Assembly: GCA_947631905.1 (NCBI GenBank)
Contig: CANRND010000004.1
Span: forward strand, 41,604 to 105,603
DNA length: 64,000 nucleotides
Reading direction: 5' to 3'
Source of the DNA: an uncultured Clostridia bacterium
GTDB lineage: Bacteria; Bacillota; Clostridia; Christensenellales; Borkfalkiaceae
The position numbers and the translations under genes are program-made. The notes beneath the pieces are model-generated. The model saw only the letters and a program-made list of their open reading frames with translations. It was not told the DNA's origin and made no database searches. This document shows, in pieces, positions 15,495 to 23,560 of the stretch (its first letter is position 1; each line of letters opens with the position of its first letter).

Positions 15495-16267
15495 AAGAGA
15501 AAACTTACTATTACGCCGACCCGCTGAACGATGATTTCGCGGGGACGAATATCACAAAAAAGCCCCTGCCGCGGGACTACGAGTATCTCCCGAAAAACAA
15601 ACTCCGCGCCGTTTTCGCGTGGGTCTTGCACCACCTGATCGCCACTCCCGTCTGCTATCTCTATCTCAAAATCTCCTGCGGGCAAAAAATCGTGGGGCGG
15701 AAAAAGCTCCGTCCCTACCGCAAGGGGGGATACTTTTTGTATGGCAACCACACGCGCGCGGCGGGCGACGCCTTTACGCCCTCGATGGCGGCGTTCCCCA
15801 AAAAGCCCTACGTCATTGTGGACGCCGACGCCGTCTCCATCCCCTTTTTGAAGCGCGCCGTTGAAGATTTAGGCGGGATGCCCGTCCCGGACAGTCCCGC
15901 GCTGGCGAAGAAGTTTCTCGAAGCGGTCGGAACGCGGGCAAGGCGCGGAAACGTGATCGCCATCTATCCCGAGGCGCACATCTGGCCCCTCTACACGGGG
16001 ATACGGCCCTTTTCCGCCGTCTCTTTCGCCTATCCCGTGGACGCGGAAAAGCCCGCGTTTGCTTTTACCGCCACCTACCGCAAGCGCAAGCCGTTCGGCG
16101 GCGTGAAAGCGACGGTATACATCGACGGGCCGTTCTTCCCCGACGGAAATCTCCCCAAGCGGGAACGGAAGTCCGAGCTGAGGGACCGCGTGTACGCCGC
16201 CATGCAGGCGCGGAGCGGGCTTTCCACCTATTCCCCCAACCGCTTTGTCGAAAAAAAGGACCGATAA
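15491..16267 (+). CDS. 1-acylglycerol-3-phosphate acyltransferase-like protein (PlsC family)
   Basis: The 258-residue membrane-associated acyltransferase has the catalytic block YGNHTRAAGDAF (about 85-96), where H and D are five residues apart instead of the usual four, as in a Bacillota subgroup. Block III reads IAIYPEAHIWPLYTG. A hydrophobic segment at about 35-55 may anchor it. The GT4 gene overlaps its ATG by four nt. Together they suggest synthesis or remodelling of a membrane glycolipid or phospholipid. The acyl acceptor is unknown. Confidence 0.85.
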   Translation: MKEKTYYYADPLNDDFAGTNITKKPLPRDYEYLPKNKLRAVFAWVLHHLIATPVCYLYLKISCGQKIVGRKKLRPYRKGGYFLYGNHTRAAGDAFTPSMAAFPKKPYVIVDADAVSIPFLKRAVEDLGGMPVPDSPALAKKFLEAVGTRARRGNVIAIYPEAHIWPLYTGIRPFSAVSFAYPVDAEKPAFAFTATYRKRKPFGGVKATVYIDGPFFPDGNLPKRERKSELRDRVYAAMQARSGLSTYSPNRFVEKKDR

Positions 16268-16301
16268 CCGCGAGAAAGCGCATACCGCCGCCTTTTCCGA
16301 C

Positions 16302-16335
16302 AAAAAAACAGCGGAAAATTTTCCGCTGTTTTTTT
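16302..16335. terminator. bidirectional terminator between convergent genes
   Basis: AAACAGCGGAAAA pairs with TTTTCCGCTGTTT, with A/T tracts on both sides. It serves the acyltransferase (plus) and the hydrolase (minus). Confidence 0.85.
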
Positions 16336-16353
16336 GTTTCGTTCTTGTTTATT

Positions 16354-17253
16354 TTATACTTTCTCGTCGAACACTTTGTCGAAGAACGAGAGGAGCGTGT
16401 TCCACTTTTCTTCCCTGCCGTCCCGCTCGTTCAAAAACTCGTGGCGGGAATTTTCAAACAGCACCATGCGCAGGTTTTTCATGCCCTGCTTGCGGTAGTA
16501 CGCCGCAAGTTTTTTTACGCCCTTACCCATGTTCCCGACGGGGTCGTCCGCGCCCGAAACGAGCAGAACGGGCAACTCTTTCGGCAGTCCCGCGGCATAT
16601 TTTTTGGTATAAAGCCCGCGCAGGCCCTTGAAAAAGTCCTTATAAAAGCGGTTGGAGCAGGTAAAGCCCGAGAGCGGATCTTGCGCGTAGGTGAGGTTGT
16701 TCGCAACGTCGGTGCTGAGCCACTGCCCGTTTTCGAACTTCTTCGCATACGCGCCGAACGAGAGCTTTTCGATGAGCTTTGCGGGCCGTTTCGCGCCGAA
16801 CAGGCACCCCATGCCCGCCACAAAGGAACCGAGGTAGACCTCAAAGTCCTTTTTATGGCTGCTCCCGCCGATGACCATGCCGTCCAGCTTGTCGCCGTAC
16901 TTTGCAAGATATGCCTGCGCGAGAAAAGAACCGTAGGAAAACCCGAACAGGAAATAGGGCAAGCCCGCGTATTTGCGGCGGTAAAAATCGGTGATCGCCG
17001 CCTCGTCCTTTAAGGTATCGGCAAACATGTTCCCGCTGCAATAGCCGAGGGTATCGCGGTCGGTCATTCCGTGCCCGCGGTGATCGTCTGCGATGACAAG
17101 ATATCCGTGTTCGTTCAAAAAGCGGGCGAAGCCGTCGTACCGCGCGGCGTGTTCCGCCATGCCGTGGACGATCTGCACCACGCCTTTCGGCTCTTCCGCG
17201 GCAAGCCACTCGTGGACCATGATATTTTTTCCGTCAAAACTCGTAAATTCCAT
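16354..17253 (-). CDS. alpha/beta hydrolase, serine aminopeptidase S33 / monoacylglycerol lipase type
   Basis: The 299-residue cytoplasmic hydrolase has VQIVHGMAEHAARYDGFA (oxyanion region), DDHRGHGMTD, the nucleophile elbow GFSYGS (Ser about 107), an acidic residue in SGADDPVGN and the catalytic His in ENSRHEFLNE. This is the usual layout of Hydrolase_4 lysophospholipases. It lies convergent to the acyltransferase, so a lipid substrate is plausible but unproven. The AAGGAG site is 7 nt before ATG 17253. Confidence 0.9.
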   Translation of the reverse strand: MEFTSFDGKNIMVHEWLAAEEPKGVVQIVHGMAEHAARYDGFARFLNEHGYLVIADDHRGHGMTDRDTLGYCSGNMFADTLKDEAAITDFYRRKYAGLPYFLFGFSYGSFLAQAYLAKYGDKLDGMVIGGSSHKKDFEVYLGSFVAGMGCLFGAKRPAKLIEKLSFGAYAKKFENGQWLSTDVANNLTYAQDPLSGFTCSNRFYKDFFKGLRGLYTKKYAAGLPKELPVLLVSGADDPVGNMGKGVKKLAAYYRKQGMKNLRMVLFENSRHEFLNERDGREEKWNTLLSFFDKVFDEKV

Positions 17254-17276
17254 GAAAAACTCCTTTCCTTTTCTCT

Positions 17277-17305
17277 ATTATACCGCCCGAAAAGGGAAAT
17301 ATCAA
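17277..17305 (-). promoter_or_regulatory. sigma-A promoter of the hydrolase
   Basis: On the minus strand TTGATA (17305-17300) and TATAAT (17282-17277) are separated by 17 nt. Confidence 0.75.
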
Positions 17306-17375
17306 GCGTTTTCCGCATATTTCCTCTTCTGTGGAATTTCCCCTCGGTTGCCTGAAACTCACCTGTATTTTTTCC

Positions 17376-17405
17376 TTGATTTTGCGCCGTGCCGTCTGTT
17401 ATAAT
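17376..17405 (+). promoter_or_regulatory. promoter of the NlpC/P60 lipoprotein gene
   Basis: TTGATT (17376-17381) and TATAAT (17400-17405) are separated by 18 nt. AAGGGGGAAA precedes the ATG at 17438. Confidence 0.65.
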
Positions 17406-17437
17406 CCCCATGAAAACAACTTTAAGGGGGAAACGAA

Positions 17438-18319
17438 ATGCGAAACGGATTGCGGATCGCCGCGCTCGCGGGAGCGGCGCTATTGTCTTTGCCCTTTGCG
17501 GCATGCGGAAAAAAAGAGCGGACTCTCTTGCCCGAACACTCCGCCCAGGAAGAAACCCAACAGCTCCCTGAGGAATTTCCCGCGGAATTTCCCGCGTCGC
17601 CCGAACTTTACCCCGACGAACTTCCCGAAGAGGACGGACCGAGCCTCCCCGATCCCCAGCCGCAACCCCTGCCCGAGGAGCGGGAAGCGGTTTACGTTTC
17701 GGTGCTTGTGAACGGTTTGAACGTGCGGGCGGGCGCGGGAACGGACAGCGGGACGCTGGGACAGGCGGAAAAGGATACGCTTTTGAAATGCGCGGGCAAA
17801 CGCGGGAACTGGTATGAGACGTTCTACCGCGGAAAAACGGCTTACGTGAGCGCGGAAGAGAAGTACACGGGGACCGTAAAACTCGATACAGGTAGCGAAA
17901 AAACGGAAAAGATCATCGAAGAGGGCGTAAAATTGCTCGGCACGCCCTACGTTTACGGCGCGGCGCGCCTGCACGACGGAAAGGGCGTTCTGCTGAAAAA
18001 TTTTACCACGGCGCAGTTCGACTGCTCCTCTCTGATGCAATATATCTTTTATCAAGGCGCGGGGATCCTGCTCGACGTAAACACGCGCACGCAGATCAAG
18101 CAGGGAGAAAAGGTGGCGTGGGAGGACATCCGCCGCGGCGACCTGCTCTTTTTTACCAACGCCTCCCGGAAAGACAAGACGGGCATAGAACGGGTGGGGC
18201 ATGTCGCGCTCTATCTCGGCGGGAATTATATTTTGCACACCGCCTCGGACTTTGCAAAAATCGAACAGATCACCCCTTTGCGCAAGAGCTACTTCATCGA
18301 GGGCAGAAGAGTGACGTAA
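17438..18319 (+). CDS. lipoprotein with SH3 and NlpC/P60 domains (peptidoglycan endopeptidase)
   Basis: The 293-residue exported protein has a signal peptide ending in LPFAACGK, with Cys about 23 as the likely lipidated residue. A Pro/Glu-rich linker leads to a bacterial SH3 domain (about 85-145, VLVNGLNVRAGAGTDSGTLG) and then an NlpC/P60 cysteine peptidase domain (about 150-293). The catalytic Cys is in AQFDCSSLMQY, the His in VGHVALYLGG and a third polar residue in ILHTAS. It should cleave gamma-D-Glu-diaminopimelate type links in the cell wall outside the membrane. It has its own promoter and terminator. Confidence 0.93.
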   Translation: MRNGLRIAALAGAALLSLPFAACGKKERTLLPEHSAQEETQQLPEEFPAEFPASPELYPDELPEEDGPSLPDPQPQPLPEEREAVYVSVLVNGLNVRAGAGTDSGTLGQAEKDTLLKCAGKRGNWYETFYRGKTAYVSAEEKYTGTVKLDTGSEKTEKIIEEGVKLLGTPYVYGAARLHDGKGVLLKNFTTAQFDCSSLMQYIFYQGAGILLDVNTRTQIKQGEKVAWEDIRRGDLLFFTNASRKDKTGIERVGHVALYLGGNYILHTASDFAKIEQITPLRKSYFIEGRRVT

Positions 18320-18325
18320 CGGTAT

Positions 18326-18359
18326 AAAAAAGCCTATCCGCAACAGGATAGGCTTTTTT
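18326..18359 (+). terminator. terminator between the NlpC/P60 gene and the zinc-ribbon gene
   Basis: AAAAAAGCCTATCC pairs with GGATAGGCTTTTTT around GCAACA. It can act on both strands. Confidence 0.9.
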
Positions 18360-18366
18360 GTAAAAT

Positions 18367-18561
18367 TCAGCAACCGCTGCAATGCTTGCAATCGCCGTTG
18401 CAATGTTTGGCGGGTTTCCCCGTTGCGGAATGGATCTCCCCCGACCACTCCCGCTCGGCCCGATTGCCGCAGGAGGGGCAGACAACCTCTTCATCGTAAC
18501 GCTTGACGAGTTCTTCGAACTTTTTCCCGCAACGCGGGCATTTGTACTCCAATAGCGGCAT
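18367..18561 (-). CDS. FmdB family zinc-ribbon protein
   Basis: The 64-residue protein begins MPLLEYKCPRCGKKFEEL, with two CxxC pairs (CPRC and CPSC) forming the zinc ribbon typical of FmdB/CxxC-CxxC regulators. A Cys/His-rich tail (HCNGDCKHCSGC) adds a possible second metal site. GGAGG lies 6 nt before ATG 18561. The function is unknown; FmdB proteins are suspected small regulators. It is convergent with the NlpC gene and shares its terminator. Confidence 0.85.
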   Translation of the reverse strand: MPLLEYKCPRCGKKFEELVKRYDEEVVCPSCGNRAEREWSGEIHSATGKPAKHCNGDCKHCSGC

Positions 18562-18579
18562 CGCTTTCCTCCGTCCTCT

Positions 18580-18608
18580 ATTATAACCCGCCGCCCTGCG
18601 GTTTGCAA
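18580..18608 (-). promoter_or_regulatory. sigma-A promoter of the FmdB-like gene
   Basis: On the minus strand TTGCAA (18608-18603) and TATAAT (18585-18580) are separated by 17 nt. Confidence 0.75.
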
Positions 18609-18679
18609 GCGTTTTGGGTTTTTTCTTCGCGGGATTTATAAGACCGCCCCCTCCCCTACCGTTTTGGCGGCAGGGACCG

Positions 18680-18990
18680 CCACGAGCGGATTGAAATGAC
18701 AACGGAATGTCATATCGCTCAGTGCAAAGTTCTTAAATGTCATTCCGAGCGTAGTCGAGGAATCTCTACCTAAGTGTTAAAATTGTTGAGATTTCTCGAT
18801 TTCGCTACGCTCCACTCGAAATGACAATAAGAACACTTGCGCGAGCAAAACCACGCTTTTCCATAAGGACTAAGGTAGAGATGTTTACTTCGTCGCTGCA
18901 CTCCTCGTGCCGCGCTTAGAGAATTAGAACTTCGCGCGGGGCGAAATGACATTAATGCGGACACCCTTCGACAAGCTCAGGGTGACGTGA
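18680..18990. repeat. mosaic of family A and related palindromes
   Basis: A complete family A palindrome lies at about 18737-18826. Partial copies flank it, including an inverted CGAAGTA...CACGAG module (about 18887-18912) and a CACCCTTCGACAAGCTCAGG module (about 18962-18984) shared with 12520. No gene is seen in the 18.61-19.17 kb gap. Confidence 0.75.
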
Positions 18991-19012
18991 TTTGAAAACG
19001 ACTTATTCCTAA

Positions 19013-19172
19013 TTTACTTGCCTTAGGCGGAATTGACTTCCGCCGTGGGCGACTCAATTTGGCAAACCCTTTTGCCTTATTGTCCGATGAAGCGAACGAG
19101 AGGACAAGAAAGTTAAACCGTCCGCGTAAGTTTCCTCGCGGAAAAGATTGCGAAGCAAGATTTTCCGCGAAT
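19013..19172 (-). repeat. structured dispersed element E, copy E3
   Basis: Read on the minus strand, the head hairpin (CGCGGAAAATC to GATTTTCCGCG, 19172-19137) begins 2-3 nt after the stop of the M1 peptidase gene. Stem 2 (GGCAA...TTGCC, 19076-19061), AAATTGAGT (19060-19052) and stem 3 (GGCGGAA...TTCCGCC, 19044-19026) follow in the same order as in E1. Confidence 0.8.
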
Positions 19173-19174
19173 TA

Positions 19175-20620
19175 CTAAATTACGCATGCCCCATCTGTAA
19201 ACGAACGGAACAGCCCCTCGACGTTCGCGCCCGCCTTGTGGAAACAGGAGATGAGATCTTCGGGAGAAGCGATCTTGCCCGTGTAAGCGGAAACATAATT
19301 TTTCAGCCCCGTAAAGAACTTTTTGTCCCCCACCGCGGCCCGCACGCGGTCGAACAAGATCACCCCCTTGTCGTAGGCGATGTTGCGGTATTCATACTCC
19401 CCCGTGAACGCGGTGAGCGGACGGTTCATGGTGGTATCGGCTTCGTTGCCGATCTGCGCGCGGTAGGAAAAATAAGCGCGGTAGCCGCTCTCGGAGCGCT
19501 TCATCGCCCCCTCGTAGGTATCGCCGTACTCGGGATATGCCCCCAAAAAGAGCGCAGCAGAATACTCCGCAAGCCCCTCGTCCTGCCAGGCGTTTTCGAA
19601 CTGGTTGCTCCCCACCATGCCGTACCACCACTGGTGCGCCGTTTCGTGCGCCACCACGGCGGGTACGTCCGCCCGTTGCAACGCCGAAGAGATCATGGCA
19701 AGCCCCGAGTACTCCATGCCGCCGTAGGGGAAGTCCGTCTCCGCCACCACATAGCGGGGATAACCGTAGTCCCCGAACGTGCGGGAGAAATAGGCGAGCG
19801 AATCGGTTGCGGCTTTGAGCGTCGTTTCGGGCGCGGGATCGGAGGAGTACCAATACTCCACCGCCGTTCCGCCCGTTTCCGCCGTGAGGAGTTTCAGCTC
19901 TTTCCCGAACACGAACGCGACGTCCCGCACCCCCTCCGCCGTGACGGAGACCGTCTGCTTTTCGCCCTCGGTCAAGGAGGCGCCCACGCCGTTATGCGCC
20001 ACGCGGTATTCTGCGGGAAGCGTTAAAGAAACGGTGTAGTCGGCGCAGTCGGTCACAAACGGATCGCCGTTGCAAGAGTAAACGTATTCCTTGAAACCGC
20101 TTTCGCCGAAGCTGCACAGCACGGGATAAAAGTGGGACAGGTTTACGGTTTTACGCCCCACGCCGAGGCGGTGGTTGACGTTTGCGAGCGTGGTGGTGAA
20201 CGCGATCGAAAGCTCTGCGCTCTCCCCGGGATAGAGCGGCTCGTTTAAGGAGACGGAGAGAATGTTTTCGTCCTCGCCGCACACCGTGAACCCCGCCGCC
20301 CCCTCTACCTCCGAGATCTCGATGCCGCCGTAGCTCGAACCCGCATAGTAGGCGGAAGATTTATACAGTGCGGAGACGGGGGAATATTCCGCCCCCTCGC
20401 GGTAAGCGTTCGCCCAAAGCTCGAACGAAAGCGAATCGAGCTTGTTTTCCGTGGGGTTGGGGATGGAGACGTCCATTTCGGCGACCAATTTATTCTCTTC
20501 GGGGAAGTACTCCCCGCGGATGTCGTAGCGGGCGGAACTCTCCGCTTTTTTGCAGGCGGACAGCCCCATCGCGCCGAATACGAGCGCCGCCCCCGCCGCA
20601 AGACAAAGCAATTTGCGCAT
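19175..20620 (-). CDS. M1-family zinc metallopeptidase lipoprotein
   Basis: The 481-residue exported lipoprotein has a signal peptide ending in GLSACKK. A beta-rich N-terminal domain is followed by the gluzincin core: the substrate-binding GGMEYSG (a variant of GAMEN) and the zinc site VAHETAHQWWYG, with the distal Glu in QDEGLAEYSA. A Tyr in NIAYDKGVILF fits the transition-state tyrosine region. It should trim peptides at the outer face of the membrane. The start is ATG 20620 with GGGAGG 6 nt upstream. A 7-bp hairpin directly precedes the ribosome site. Confidence 0.93.
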   Translation of the reverse strand: MRKLLCLAAGAALVFGAMGLSACKKAESSARYDIRGEYFPEENKLVAEMDVSIPNPTENKLDSLSFELWANAYREGAEYSPVSALYKSSAYYAGSSYGGIEISEVEGAAGFTVCGEDENILSVSLNEPLYPGESAELSIAFTTTLANVNHRLGVGRKTVNLSHFYPVLCSFGESGFKEYVYSCNGDPFVTDCADYTVSLTLPAEYRVAHNGVGASLTEGEKQTVSVTAEGVRDVAFVFGKELKLLTAETGGTAVEYWYSSDPAPETTLKAATDSLAYFSRTFGDYGYPRYVVAETDFPYGGMEYSGLAMISSALQRADVPAVVAHETAHQWWYGMVGSNQFENAWQDEGLAEYSAALFLGAYPEYGDTYEGAMKRSESGYRAYFSYRAQIGNEADTTMNRPLTAFTGEYEYRNIAYDKGVILFDRVRAAVGDKKFFTGLKNYVSAYTGKIASPEDLISCFHKAGANVEGLFRSFTDGACVI

Positions 20621-20629
20621 AAAAAACCT

Positions 20630-20649
20630 CCCGAGGCAATTCCCTCGGG
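20630..20649 (-). promoter_or_regulatory. hairpin abutting the ribosome site of the M1 peptidase
   Basis: On the minus strand CCCGAGG (20649-20643) pairs with CCTCGGG (20636-20630). The 3' arm runs straight into AGG-TTTTTT-ATG, so the fold touches the Shine-Dalgarno and is followed by a U run. It could act as a leader attenuator or translational switch. Confidence 0.45.
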
Positions 20650-20758
20650 ATAGTGTATGTGAATAGGATACGGGATAGAACAGATGCGCCGCCGCGTTTT
20701 CGGGGAAAACGCGGCGGCCTTTCCGCGCGGACCGCCGCTTTCTCCGCGCGGGAAACGC

Positions 20759-20787
20759 TTGAAATTTTCGGGAACCTGTGCTATAAT
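20759..20787 (+). promoter_or_regulatory. sigma-A promoter of the deaminase
   Basis: TTGAAA (20759-20764) and TATAAT (20782-20787) are separated by 17 nt. Confidence 0.75.
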
Positions 20788-20820
20788 CATTTTGCAGGCA
20801 TTGCAAAGAGAGGAAAGACC

Positions 20821-21273
20821 GTGAATAAGTATATGAAGATCGCCTACGGCGAAGCGCTCCAAAACATAACCAAAAAAGAGGGCGGGCCGTTCGGCGCAGT
20901 GATCGTAAAGGACAACAAAGTGATCGCGCGGGCGCACAATCAGGTTTTGCTCCGCGGCGATCCCACCGCCCACGCCGAAGTGATGGCGATACGCAAGGCG
21001 TGCAAAAAACTCAAAACCGTCCATTTGGAAGGGTGCGATCTGTACGCGACTTCCAAACCTTGCCCGATGTGCAAGGGAGCGATCCAATGGAGCAACATCA
21101 AGACCGTATATTTTTCGGGCGGCTACGACGAGACCGCGCAGATGGACTTCGGGGACAGGGAATTTGACGAAGATTTCCAAAAAACGGAGGACGGCTGGCG
21201 GCAGATCGACAGGGAATGTTTCGGCAAGATCGGCAACGCTTTTGCCGACATGGAGGAACATATTCACTACTGA
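20821..21273 (+). CDS. nucleoside/guanine deaminase (cytidine deaminase fold)
   Basis: This is a zinc-dependent purine deaminase. The 150-residue protein contains GGPFGAVIVKD, the zinc and proton-shuttle motif DPTAHAEVMAIR and the second zinc motif SKPCPMCKGAIQWS. The arrangement and length resemble Bacillus guanine deaminase GuaD more than the tRNA enzyme TadA, so conversion of guanine to xanthine is the best guess. The C-terminus ends with aromatic/His residues (EEHIHY). The start is GTG 20821, 8 nt after GAGAGG; ATG 20833 is an alternative. Confidence 0.88.
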   Translation: MNKYMKIAYGEALQNITKKEGGPFGAVIVKDNKVIARAHNQVLLRGDPTAHAEVMAIRKACKKLKTVHLEGCDLYATSKPCPMCKGAIQWSNIKTVYFSGGYDETAQMDFGDREFDEDFQKTEDGWRQIDRECFGKIGNAFADMEEHIHY

Positions 21274-21340
21274 CGAAGAGGGTGATTCCGGATCGGGGGA
21301 AAAAGTTTTGCTTTTCCCCTATCTTTTTTGCCTTTCCCTC

Positions 21341-21368
21341 TTGATTTTTTCCGAAAAAGCTGTATAAT
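21341..21368 (+). promoter_or_regulatory. sigma-A promoter of the EF-G paralogue
   Basis: TTGATT (21341-21346) and TATAAT (21363-21368) are separated by 16 nt. Confidence 0.65.
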
Positions 21369-21434
21369 GAAAAGAGGCGGGCTTGTTCGGAAAGGACAGA
21401 AAGTGCCTGCAATTTACATTTCAAGGGGAACAAT

Positions 21435-23495
21435 ATGAGTATTTCCGCAAAGAATATCCGCAACATCGCCATCGTCGGCCATGGCGGCGAGGGCAAGACG
21501 ACGCTTATGGAAGCGATCCTTTTCAACGGCGGCGTGATCGAGCGCATGGGCAAGACCGATAACGGCACCACCGTTTCCGACTATGACGAACAGGAGATCG
21601 CAAGAAAAACTTCCATCTCCCTCTCCGTGGCAAATCTGACGTGGAAAGACGTCAAGATCAACCTTCTCGACGTACCCGGCTTCTACGACTTCGAAGGGGA
21701 ATTTGTCTCCGCAATGCGCGCGGCAGGTTCCGCACTCGTGGTGGTCGGCCCGGGCGGCTCGGTCACGGTCGGCACGGAAAAGGCCCTCGACCAGTGCCTC
21801 AAACTCAAAAAGCCCTCCATTGTGTTCGTCAACGGCATGGATAAGGAAAATGCGGACTACCCCGGCACCGTCCGCGCGCTCCAAGAGCGCTATAAGGGCA
21901 AGATCGCGCCCGTGCAAATCCCCATGATGGACGGGAACAAGATGATCGGTTACATCGACGTGATCTCGGGAGAGGCGTTCAAGTTCGGCGCGAGCGGCGT
22001 GGAAAAGACGGCGGTACCCGCCGCCTATGAGGCGCAGCTGACCGAGATGCAGTCCGTATTGCAAGAGGCCGCCGCCGAGAACGACGAAGAACTCCTCGAA
22101 AAGTATTTCGAAGAGGGTGCGCTCTCTCCCGAAGAGACCGCGCTCGGGCTCCGCAAGGGCATCCACTCCATCAGCGTGATCCCCGTGCTTGCGGGCAGCG
22201 CGCTCCTCAATAAGGGCGTGATCAACCTCATGAACGCGCTCGTGGAATATCTGCCGCAGGCGGCGGAACGCGCGGGACTTTCCGCGACCGACCTCAAAAC
22301 CGAGAAAGAGATCTCCGTGGCTTGCGAGGAGAACGCTCCGTTCGCGGCGCAGGTGTTTAAGACCGCCGTGGACCCCTTTGTGGGCAAACTTAACTACTTG
22401 CGCGTCTGCCGCGGCGTTCTCCGCTCCGGCATGACCGTATATAATCCCAATACCGATACCGAAGAGCGCATCAACGCCATCTATCTTCTCGTCGGAAAAA
22501 AGCAGGTCCCCGTTACGGAACTCGCCGCGGGCGACATCGGCGCGGTGAACAAGCTGAGCAACACGGGAACGGGCGACACGCTGTGCGACCCCGCCACTCC
22601 GCTCCGTTTCGAACCCATCCACTTCCCCGAACCCGTGCTTGCGATGGCGGTCTCCGCCACCGTGCGCGGCACCGAGGATAAGGTGTTCGGCGGGCTTCAC
22701 CGCCTTGCCGAAGAGGACAAGAGCTTTCAGGTGCGCAAGAACGTGGAGACGGGCGAAACGCTCGCCTGCGGACAGGGCGAAGTACAGCTTGAAATCATCA
22801 AGCGCAAACTCAAAGCCAAATTCGGCGCGGACGCAGAGTTCTCCACCCCCACCGTTGCCTACCGCGAGACCGTAACGGGAAGGGCGGAAGCCGAAGGCAA
22901 GCACAAGAAGCAGTCGGGCGGCGCGGGACAGTTCGGCGTCGTCAACATCCGCTTCGAGCCGGGCGCCGCGGACGGTGTGTTCGAATTTGTCGACGCGACC
23001 ATCGGCGGTTCGGTCCCCAAACAGTTCATTCCCGCCGTCGAGAAAGGTCTCCGCGAAGCCATCCAGAAAGGCGTGCTTGCGGGCTATCCCATGGTCAACC
23101 TCAAAGCGACGCTGTTCGACGGCAAGTCGCACCCCGTAGACAGTAAGGAAGTTGCGTTCGTTTCGGCGGCGAAACTCTCCTACGACGACGGCATCCGCCG
23201 CGCGCGGCCCGTGATCCTCGAACCCGTCTGCTCGATGAAGATCACCGTTCCCGAACAGTACGTCGGCGACATCATGGGCGATCTCAACAAGCGCCGCGGC
23301 CGTATCATCGGCATGGACACCGTGGAGGGCTTGCAGGTCATCACCGCGGAGGCCCCCGAGGGCGAGATCCTCACCTATGCGACGTCCCTCCGCTCCATGA
23401 CGCAGGGACGGGGTAAATTCTCACAGGAATTTGCCCGCTACGAACAGGCGCCCGACACCGTGATCCAGGCAGTCATCAAAGCGCAGCAAAACTAA
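21435..23495 (+). CDS. elongation factor G-like translational GTPase (EF-G paralogue)
   Basis: The 686-residue protein has all five EF-G domains but divergent GTPase motifs. G1 is GHGGEGKTT (EF-G: GHIDAGKTT). G3 is DVPGFYDF, so the catalytic His of DTPGHVDF is missing. G4 is NGMDKE instead of NKMD. Domain IV contains KKQSGGAGQFGVV, and the C-terminal domain ends with YEQAPDTVIQAVIKAQ. This pattern matches the EF-G-like/EF-G2 group of Bacillota, which usually coexists with a canonical fusA beside rpsG; neither rpsG nor tufA is here. Its role may be ribosome recycling, stress or slow GTP turnover. Confidence 0.9.
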   Translation: MSISAKNIRNIAIVGHGGEGKTTLMEAILFNGGVIERMGKTDNGTTVSDYDEQEIARKTSISLSVANLTWKDVKINLLDVPGFYDFEGEFVSAMRAAGSALVVVGPGGSVTVGTEKALDQCLKLKKPSIVFVNGMDKENADYPGTVRALQERYKGKIAPVQIPMMDGNKMIGYIDVISGEAFKFGASGVEKTAVPAAYEAQLTEMQSVLQEAAAENDEELLEKYFEEGALSPEETALGLRKGIHSISVIPVLAGSALLNKGVINLMNALVEYLPQAAERAGLSATDLKTEKEISVACEENAPFAAQVFKTAVDPFVGKLNYLRVCRGVLRSGMTVYNPNTDTEERINAIYLLVGKKQVPVTELAAGDIGAVNKLSNTGTGDTLCDPATPLRFEPIHFPEPVLAMAVSATVRGTEDKVFGGLHRLAEEDKSFQVRKNVETGETLACGQGEVQLEIIKRKLKAKFGADAEFSTPTVAYRETVTGRAEAEGKHKKQSGGAGQFGVVNIRFEPGAADGVFEFVDATIGGSVPKQFIPAVEKGLREAIQKGVLAGYPMVNLKATLFDGKSHPVDSKEVAFVSAAKLSYDDGIRRARPVILEPVCSMKITVPEQYVGDIMGDLNKRRGRIIGMDTVEGLQVITAEAPEGEILTYATSLRSMTQGRGKFSQEFARYEQAPDTVIQAVIKAQQN

Positions 23496-23503
23496 AAGAA
23501 GCG

Positions 23504-23534
23504 AAACCGTCTCCCGATCGGGAGACGGTTTTTT
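23504..23534 (+). terminator. terminator of the EF-G paralogue
   Basis: A perfect palindrome (CCGTCTCCC-GATC-GGGAGACGG) is followed by TTTTTT. Confidence 0.9.
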
Positions 23535-23560
23535 AGAATGGTCTATCGGGAGAAAGAAAA

